A DNA stretch of 64,000 bases from Asterella californica (taxonomy: Eukaryota > Streptophyta > Marchantiopsida > Marchantiales > Aytoniaceae): NCBI GenBank assembly GCA_036924285.1, contig JAYKYS010000001.1:39431501-39495500 (forward strand), in the 5' to 3' direction. The position numbers and the translations under genes were made by a program. Positions 57,502 to 64,000 of this stretch are shown here, piece after piece. The notes under the pieces are model-generated. The model saw nothing but the letters and a program-made list of their open reading frames with translations. It did not search any database and was not told where the DNA came from. How positions within the stretch are numbered: the first letter of the stretch is position 1; each line of letters begins with the position of its first letter.

Positions 57502-60054
57502 CTACAAGAGTGGTTTCAGAAAATCCTTGCCCCTACAGATAGGAGAATCTCTCAGAGTCTGTCTGTTTCGTTCGTGGTTTGTACGAACGGTCAAAAACTG
57601 CACAGAACGCTTATCATCCGGACTACGAATCCTAGCATAGTGAGATCCATCATCCATCACCTTCGTCTCCATTCTAACTGCGGTGATATAAGGCTGACCA
57701 AGAATCACAGGATAAGAAGCAGAAGACTGCACGAAGAAGTGCTGATCTACCTCCACATCACCCAGCTTCACTCTCACGTTGGGACAAGCGCCGTATAACT
57801 CACCCTTCTGGTTGTTTGCAGCTCGTAGCACCCAACCATGGTTCAGTTCGATAGGCCACTGTCCTCTCTCGTACACTTCTCGTGACATGATGTTGATCTC
57901 AGAACCGTGATCAACCAAAGCAGCAACAGGTTCAAGACTTCCAAGGCGAACTCGTGTAGCAGTCGTAGCACGAGCCCAGTGTCTCTTCCTGAAGTCACTA
58001 TCAGTAGCTGGACTCTCCTCGCCAGCTTCATCATCATCAAACTCAGCAGTGTTGGTACCAGCAACCAATGCTTCTTGCTGGTACTCTGTATCATCAGCCT
58101 CCTGAAAATGCACCTTGGCGAATTCTGCATCATTAACAGAAGCTCCTACCATCTCTATCATCTGGCTTTCTACTTGTTCAGACATCACCTGTCTCTTCCG
58201 CTTGATAATGTCGATGATCAGTTCGTGAAACTCCCTCTTCGCAATACCAAGAACCTCCCGAAGAGAAAACTCGATTCGTGCGTCAAGTATTCTCTGCTCT
58301 AGGATACTCTTGAGATCAGTTGAAGTCTCAATATCAGCTGCCAACTTGTAAGCCGGTCCCTTCCCCTTCTCTTGGGCAGTAAACCGTCTCCCAGCAGTCG
58401 TTGGCTCTTGCTGGGATCTCTGCACGTCCTCCATCGGACCTGGTGCAGGTGGAGGAGCTGCAGAAGTAGACGGGATGTCTTCGGGAGGAGCTGCTCGCCT
58501 CCTCGTGACCCTCCGTCTATCTCCAGTCTCCTCTGAAGGTCCAGTATCAAGTTCAGAGGCTTCTCGCCGCCTCTTCTCCTCCACAGAAGCATCTTGCCAG
58601 TGAACGTGTCTATCCACGTCCAAGAATGCTTTGATAGACGCAGCGTCAACAGGATCACCCCACCCTGTGACTCTACGGATAGTCTCAGCTCCTCTCTTCA
58701 GTACTTCAGAAGGAACTTGAACATGTTTCTTCTCAGTAGTCCTATCTAGCAACGTAGGACTAGAAGAAACTTCAATGTGACCGGCATATACATCAGGATT
58801 TATCGGTGGTGCCATCAATGCATGTACAGTTGCAGCAGCTGTAATCTGAGGTAGACTCCTCATGCCTCCTCGTCCAAACTGCGTGCTTAGCGGCTCTCCA
58901 GTAGAAGAAAGATGCAGCCTACCGTTCTGGTAGCGAACCACACCATCTCGCAGAGCAGCCGTGAGCTCTTGACAGTCCCCTCGGAAATGACCTTGACTGT
59001 CACACCAGATACATCTACGAACAGGTGCACCTCCTGGACGTGCAGCAGCAGGCGCCGATGGCTGCTCTCTCTGCAGGCCAGCTAACTCCACCTTCAGTTC
59101 TCTCATCTGCCGAATGAGATCTTCGATCTGGTTCTGCTGTCCATGGTTCTCTGCAGGTCTCTGAACCGGTGCCCTTTGTGCAGGAACTGGCACCACTGGT
59201 ATCAAAGGTACTGCAGCCGGTACAGCAGGTCTGGGAGCCGGAGCCGGAGGTTGCTGTACTTGAGGAGCAGTGCGAGGTTGAGCGATCACTTCAGCAAGTG
59301 GACGCCCTCCCACGGCCACTCTTCCACGCCTTTGTCTTGTTAGTACTGCCACAGCATCCTCAACTCTTCCCCAGTCTGTAGTAACTCCTCCTTCAGCAGA
59401 TCGATCAGCTAACATGAAGCACAACCGATCTGCCGTAGCATCATCGGTGGCTTGTAGAAAAAGTTCAGTTCTCCTAGCATCTAGAGTTATGCGCTCTAGA
59501 GTTGAGAGTTGTCGGTATCTCCGATCAAACTCTCTCAGCATCTCATTCAGGTTCATCATACGACCAAGTTGCTGCTCAACCCAGTCCAGAAACGTTCTTC
59601 TAGTGACTCTCTCTGAATCTTCTTCGAGAAACTCCTCTCGAAGAGATCGCTCAAAACTCATCCACACACCTAGATTCCTTCTCTGTATGTCCCTAACTTG
59701 GTCCCGCAACTCAGGGATTACAGCTAACTCAAAACTGGTTATCATCTCTATATCCGTAACTCTAACCAGCTCCATCTCTCCTCTGTATTCACGCAGATAC
59801 CTAGAAATATCTCTACCATCAAATCTGCCACATCTATTAACTATCGCTTGCAAAGCTTTGGTAGATTTCAACTCACCCCCTCCAACGATCGGATGCTGTT
59901 GGACCAGGGCCGCAAGCGTCTTCAGGATCTCAGCTGTATCAAGACCAGATGCAGATGTCGCAGCAGTCGCAGGTGCAACAGCAGGTGCTGCAGCAAACGT
60001 AGATGCAGCAGCCGTAGAGGTAGCACCAGCAGCGCTTCCGCTCTTCCGATCCAT
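57502..60054 (-). CDS. Family A gag-protease polyprotein (intact)
   Basis: 850 codons. It starts with an Ala/Thr-rich N-terminus (MDRKSGSAAGATS) and a capsid-like helical region to about residue 260 (STKALQAIVNRCGRFDGRDI, SERVTRRTFLDWV, MLREFDRRYRQLS). A Pro/Ala/Gln linker follows, then one CCHC knuckle, CIWCDSQGHFRGDC. After it comes a long polar region with Ser/Arg/Pro stretches. Near residue 735 is an aspartic protease, VAALVDHGSEINIMSREVY, with D-H-G instead of D-S/T-G and a flap-distal PVILGQPYI. The protease is fused to Gag rather than to Pol. It ends TAG at 57502-57504; the pol frame lies one base back (-1). No canonical X-XXY-YYZ slippery site is evident in the ~35-nt overlap. Confidence 0.93.
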   Translation of the reverse strand: MDRKSGSAAGATSTAAASTFAAAPAVAPATAATSASGLDTAEILKTLAALVQQHPIVGGGELKSTKALQAIVNRCGRFDGRDISRYLREYRGEMELVRVTDIEMITSFELAVIPELRDQVRDIQRRNLGVWMSFERSLREEFLEEDSERVTRRTFLDWVEQQLGRMMNLNEMLREFDRRYRQLSTLERITLDARRTELFLQATDDATADRLCFMLADRSAEGGVTTDWGRVEDAVAVLTRQRRGRVAVGGRPLAEVIAQPRTAPQVQQPPAPAPRPAVPAAVPLIPVVPVPAQRAPVQRPAENHGQQNQIEDLIRQMRELKVELAGLQREQPSAPAAARPGGAPVRRCIWCDSQGHFRGDCQELTAALRDGVVRYQNGRLHLSSTGEPLSTQFGRGGMRSLPQITAAATVHALMAPPINPDVYAGHIEVSSSPTLLDRTTEKKHVQVPSEVLKRGAETIRRVTGWGDPVDAASIKAFLDVDRHVHWQDASVEEKRRREASELDTGPSEETGDRRRVTRRRAAPPEDIPSTSAAPPPAPGPMEDVQRSQQEPTTAGRRFTAQEKGKGPAYKLAADIETSTDLKSILEQRILDARIEFSLREVLGIAKREFHELIIDIIKRKRQVMSEQVESQMIEMVGASVNDAEFAKVHFQEADDTEYQQEALVAGTNTAEFDDDEAGEESPATDSDFRKRHWARATTATRVRLGSLEPVAALVDHGSEINIMSREVYERGQWPIELNHGWVLRAANNQKGELYGACPNVRVKLGDVEVDQHFFVQSSASYPVILGQPYITAVRMETKVMDDGSHYARIRSPDDKRSVQFLTVRTNHERNRQTLRDSPICRGKDFLKPLL

Positions 60055-60104
60055 CTTCTTCTTCGTCTTTGGAACTCAACTTCACGGTCAATCACCCCAA
60101 GAAG

Positions 60105-60122
60105 CCTCTCAGTGGAAGCACC
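60105..60122 (-). other. Primer-binding site of the young family A element
   Basis: The minus strand reads TGGTGCTTCCACTGAGAG, eight bases inside the 5' LTR end. I cannot assign the tRNA. The 3-base TGG start and spacing parallel the PBS at 3781-3800. Confidence 0.5.
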
Positions 60123-60130
60123 AGATTGTA

Positions 60131-61865
60131 TGTCGAGGCGAGAGTTTCCTGGGAAGGGCGAACCTTCTAGCTGTGATACAATCGTGAAGAGGAGAGCGAA
60201 AATCACACACGAAATACGAATCGCAAGGGAAACACACCACCACGTTCTCGATCTGGCCAAGATAAAACACACGGCGTGCAAGTAGATCTTCAACTCCAGA
60301 TCATGCAGATTGCAAAGCTCACGCTCAGTAACTCAGAATATCAGAAAACTGCTCCTGTGAAGCACCAGCGCGTTCACCTAGAAGCTTCCCGTTTTCTTTT
60401 CAGAAAAAGTATGCGTACAAGTTCTTGGTCTCCTCTCTACTCGATTCTGTTCTCTATTCTCAATCCCCCGATATCAAAACTCCGATCAGACAGAAGTCCT
60501 CTTCAGACGTAACCTCTGTGTCAAAATCTTCTCCTCAGCTCTACTGTTTCTCTCTACTCGATAGCTTCCGCACGGTAAACTCTACACTGCTCGATGATCG
60601 ACACTCTTCGATAATGCGATAATGGACAATGAACTCAAAATTCTCTCCCTCCGGAGTACACCCCTCTGGGTTTTCCCCCACCCTACGTAACCTTCAGTGT
60701 CACCTGGCAGGGGTAAAAGACGCCCTAAACAGATGGCAGCAGGAAAACAAATCACTGATAATAATTCTACACGTAAGAAGACTATTTCACTAAGCCTCGC
60801 AGGTTCATCTGTACGGACGGCCACCGTCTCGGCTGTACAGTCAGCATCTGACACCTCCACTCGAAGTAACTCCACCACGGCTACCTCTGGCCACCGGAAT
60901 CACCTCGTTCTGACACGTGGATCTCGAGTTATCACCATTGTCGTCTCCCGGCCCCCTTAAACTTCGAAGTGTCGTAAGTATTGCCTCAGGTATCAGTTTC
61001 ACTTGATTTTTCGACTCAAGTGAATAATATTTCGAACTCTACATTTTTCTACAAAAGAATTGGTACCGACTTGGAGTATCTTTGATGCCATCTCGCTACC
61101 CCAGGACTTAGAGGGCCGCAACCGAATTCGTACTAATTACCCCGTCAACCCGAAGGTGAGAGGTCCATTTCGAAACCCGGTGGTAATCTCCCTCTAGCAT
61201 CCACACTAGGTGACTGCACTAGTGCAGGGGTAGACGGAGGCGTCCCGCATTCACGGTACGTTTAAGGGACATCTAGTGTCCCGCCCCTAGGCAACTTGGT
61301 GCCTCTCATATTCCCCCGAAGGGGCCAGCCTACTCCAAGCCGGTTGTGAGTCTGAAGGGATTTGATCCGGAGACCTCCTCCCTACAAGTTTCTCAGCTAC
61401 ACCACGGAAGCTGATCTCACAACTGGTTTTGAAGGCCAGTTTCTAAGCTAATATGCTAGAAAGCTGCGGTATTTCGTCTTTCCTTTGCTAACACGAAGTG
61501 CCATAACTTTGTCTAGACATGCTCTTTTTGTACATTTCGAATTTTAAACAAATACTACATACTACAATCTACATGAGAAAAATCTAAAAAGTATTTTTCG
61601 AACTCACTCTGATTTATGGTAAATTTCCCGGTATCAGAAATCTTGTAGAAGAACTCCAAGTAACTTTTCGCCTGCAACTCCGTTTGCAACTTTTGAACAT
61701 ACCACGGTGATCAGCGCGACGAGACCTACGCCGTGGTGTTTTCAGATTTTTGAATGGACACTTCTTCCAGAATCGACTTCTCTGAGATCTTAGCTTCACT
61801 CAGAGAGACTAACTTCTAACTGAGAGGTGAATTATTCACTATGTGGAATAATTCACATCACGACA
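60131..61865 (-). repeat. 5' LTR of the young family A element (complete)
   Basis: 1,735 bp, TGTCGTGATGTG...CTCGCCTCGACA on the minus strand. It contains the second copy of the SINE (about 61080-61430). Plus-strand open frames at 60276-60960 repeat those at 52317-53001 simply because the LTRs are near-identical. Confidence 0.95.
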
Positions 61866-62847
61866 ACGTGGTAGCCTTTGAGTGAAGTTGAGTTACCACG
61901 TGGATTAGGGCACTAAAGGACAGCCAAGTGGAACTATGAACTCTCATTGGTTCATTTTTGTCTTTTGTGTAAACTCTAAATTTAGAAGCAGAGGTCTAAA
62001 AGGGAGTTCGAGCAATTGGTGAGGGGGACTTCGAAATCTGAGTGCACAGGAGGGTAGAGCTCGTCATGCCAAGCACTTCCAGTGAAATTTTCGATCGATT
62101 TGAGGCAATAAAGACGAAGTTATGACCAATTGAAGTTCGAATTGTGCTAGAATTGAATCACTTTTGTTGGATTTAGGGTTTTCAGTGTCACTTGCAGCAG
62201 ATTTGAGGAAATTGCTTCAAAACTTCGAGGTTGTGTTCTCTGCCAGCAGGGCTATGATTTCCTAAAAAGTTTCGCATCGATTGAGTGACTGAGTAATTCA
62301 GGGCGGCCGCTGAAGCAGAGAGGGTATGAAAAGCTCTTAATCTAGAGAAGCGACTTCTGAGGAGGAGATCTGGAGTTCTGTGTACAGTCAGGAGTCCCAA
62401 CTTCACAGGGGTGTTCAGCATCCTGTAGACTCCAAATCCTGTAAGAATATTTGAAATTGATTGAGCCAATCTTCTGTTATAGGTCGGAATAGCCATCTAG
62501 GTACCAGAAATTGCCGTAGTTTTCTTGCTCAGAACTTTTCTGTCCATATCTCCGTGTCAAAATTTGATCTCAGGCTGAAACTTCGTGTGTGAGTTCAGTA
62601 GTACCTCATTTGCATATAGGGGAAGTTTAGAAGTCTAAACCTTCATAGTTTTCTTCTCCGTGAGTGTCAAAGTTCACCGCTGGATCCTATTACTGCCAGC
62701 TAGACTTGAATTTCGCTTTCTGAGCATATTACTAGATCTTACACATCTGTGTGAGTGTTTATAGCCCTATTGTGACCTGAAAGCCAACCTCTTGAGTAAA
62801 CAACCACAGCCAGAAGCCCGGCGCTTTCCTAGATAGACGGATCACTC
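61866..62847 (+). repeat. Family A 3' LTR, distal part
   Basis: Resumes after the ACGT duplication with GGTAGCCTTTGAGTGAAG. It parallels 1930-2915 (+) and the inverted 3811-4790. It ends at GACGGATCAC without the terminal ACTCCGACA. About eight bases of filler separate it from the family C LTR, so the 3' end is a deletion junction. Confidence 0.88.
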
Positions 62848-62853
62848 TTCGAT

Positions 62854-63200
62854 AGCGGCGATGTGTGAAGAGCGAGGAGTAGAGTGCACAACTTCGGAGT
62901 GGGATCAAGCCAACACTGAAGAACTACATCGTCACAAATTTGGACACTTCAGAGCTGAAGATTCTCCAGGATATTAGACAGGAATTACCATCGACAAATA
63001 TAGAGAGTTCTTTGACGAAGAACCGAGTAGCTAGGTTAGGACAAAGAGTAGTTAGAGAACTCGAAGAGGTTAGAGCGACTGTTGAGTTCTCGATTAACGA
63101 GATAGCTAGGGAGTTAGCGATAGGATCTGGTGTAGTACCTAGTGTCACTTTGGACACAGGGTCTTCATCTGACGGATCAGATGTACACATGACTTCTTAG
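62854..63200 (+). pseudogene. LTR-encoded coiled-coil ORF of family C, C-terminal part
   Basis: Enters as RRCVKSEE, then the same in-frame TAG as the other copy (62879-62881), then LDTSELKILQDIRQELPS, GQRVVRELEEVRATVEFSINEIARELAIG and an acidic end SSDGSDVHMTS with a TAG stop at 63198. It has two extra codon-length insertions relative to 18082-18679 (for example the VARL before GQRV), and these keep the frame. The N-terminal half is lost at the junction. Alpha-helical coiled coil inferred; function unknown. Confidence 0.55.
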
Positions 63201-63231
63201 GAAGAAGATCTATCATCTTCGGAGAAATTAG

Positions 63232-63239
63232 TATATAAG
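63232..63239 (+). promoter_or_regulatory. LTR C TATA box
   Basis: TATATAAG, 31 bp after the ORF stop and conserved in the inverted copy (18043-18050). It marks the probable end of U3. Confidence 0.6.
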
Positions 63240-64000
63240 CGTTGTGTTGTTCGTACTCAGTACCTCTGTGTTTGTTATTTGGATTTTCTATTTCCTGAGT
63301 TTACGGAGCCATTGTGTGTTTGTCAACTTCGGAGATTTACTTACGAAGTATCGTAGTTGGTTGTGATAGGAATTAGTCTGAGTGCCGAAGGCCTTGCTGT
63401 TTGACACCTGAAATCAGAGTAAGAAGTTTACGGCGAAGTCTGAGAATAGACCAGCACCTGCGAGGTTAGTTTATTACGAAGAAGTTTTGGACGAAGTTGA
63501 CTTTGGAGGAAGTTGTTGTTTAGTGAAGACACTTTGGAAAGAGTTTAACCTTGTACTTTGGCGGAAGAAGAGTCTTCTTCGTCAGAGTTTTTCAAGAGCA
63601 GTAGTAGTAGAGATAACTTAGTGTGAAGATACTTAGCGTTTATGGTGTTAGAGGCTACTTAGTAGCACTTCAGCAGTACTTCTTCGTTGTGACATTTACC
63701 TCCGTGGCTTTGTTTCTCTGTTGTTTATCTATTTCTTGAGGTCCTTGACTTGTTTAGTACCTGTTATGTTATTCGTCAGGATTATCAACTCTGTCTTGTT
63801 GGATAGACATGAGTTTGATCTCTACCAGGACTGATTTCTGCCTGTGAGAATAAAAGACAACTATAAAGAATTATCTTTATCACATGTTTACTACTTTTGG
63901 ATGATCTTTACTTGCACTTAGTGGGTTCGATCCTTAAATTACTACTTTCGAGCATCTTTTGGTTTTCTTGTGTGTTACAAGAGTGTATCTTGTCTCCTAA

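Larger units (their letters stand above)
52172..61865 (-). mobile_element. Young complete family A Ty3/gypsy element, nested in a family A LTR
   Basis: 9,694 bp with ends TGTCG...CGACA and the target duplication ACGT at 52168-52171 and 61866-61869. The minus-strand order is 5' LTR, PBS, gag-protease, pol, 3' LTR. Both ORFs are open over their full length, and the LTRs differ at about ten positions by eye. Yet the 3' LTR lacks its first 23 bp and the polypurine tract has been deleted, so the copy probably cannot make new DNA, though it could still supply proteins. Confidence 0.95.
62848..63979 (+). repeat. Family C LTR, 5'-truncated
   Basis: Colinear with the inverted LTR at 17303-18420, and ends in the same GTGTGTTACA. 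After 63979 the 21 bases to the window edge do not match the family C PBS leader, so this is a 3' LTR or a solo LTR. CTTCG/CGAAG occurs eight times in 63181-63600, roughly ten times more than expected by chance. Confidence 0.88.

Noticed and set aside
1..64000. CRISPR array, rRNA genes or bacterial operon structure
   Set aside because: No regularly spaced short repeats, no rRNA signatures and no clustered bacterial-type genes; content is eukaryotic LTR retrotransposons throughout.

Overview
The window is a nested pile of LTR retrotransposons from a eukaryotic nuclear genome. I found no convincing host gene, rRNA, tRNA gene or CRISPR array. Two primer-binding sites point to the green lineage. 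One matches the 3' end of plant tRNA-Asp and belongs to Ty3/gypsy elements of the Tat/Athila type. The other is TGGTATCAGAGCC (initiator tRNA-Met) in a chromodomain-bearing Ty3/gypsy element. A large, retroelement-rich streptophyte genome (charophyte alga, bryophyte or other plant) fits best. A Chara-like genome is my guess, at low confidence. I use my own labels for the families: A, B, C and D.

Layout. 1-1343: 3' part of a family B LTR (+). 1344-2919: tail of a family A pol and its mosaic 3' LTR (+). 2920-5180: 5' LTR, PBS and partial gag of a family A element (-), inserted at an ACGT site in the gag of a family B element (-) that runs 5185-11657 and has a giant LTR. 11658-14193: a broken family A pol (+) and its LTR, which carries a tRNA-derived SINE. 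14220-16440: a decayed aspartic-protease-type retroelement region (-). 16446-18700: family C gag, PBS and LTR (-); the LTR carries a coiled-coil ORF. 18700-22916: mostly unassigned sequence with an unknown degenerate ORF and a tandem repeat. 22917-30581: complete chromovirus (family D) with 5-bp target duplications. 30582-32575: broken Tat-like gag-pol (+). 32576-49678: near-complete family B Tat-like element (+) with LTRs of about 5.1-5.4 kb. 49679-52171 and 61866-62847: family A pol and 3' LTR, split by a young family A element (-) at 52172-61865 whose gag-protease and pol ORFs are both intact. 62848-63979: family C LTR (+).

The most unusual feature is that the LTRs themselves appear to carry protein genes. 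Family B LTRs hold a roughly 590-codon ORF. It starts at the same ATG in three copies, and each copy is broken by different mutations, so the ancestor was probably intact. Family C LTRs hold an unrelated coiled-coil ORF that ends just upstream of a TATA box, which places it in U3. The overall plan resembles the U3 gene of some animal retroviruses but sits in plant-type elements. Family B is also saturated with the hexamer GAAGAC/GTCTTC in coding and non-coding parts alike. This invites comparison with transposons that encode a DNA-binding anti-silencing protein and accumulate its short recognition motif.

Coordinates, homologies and lesion counts were read by eye. Family names and all functional statements beyond conserved motifs are inference.
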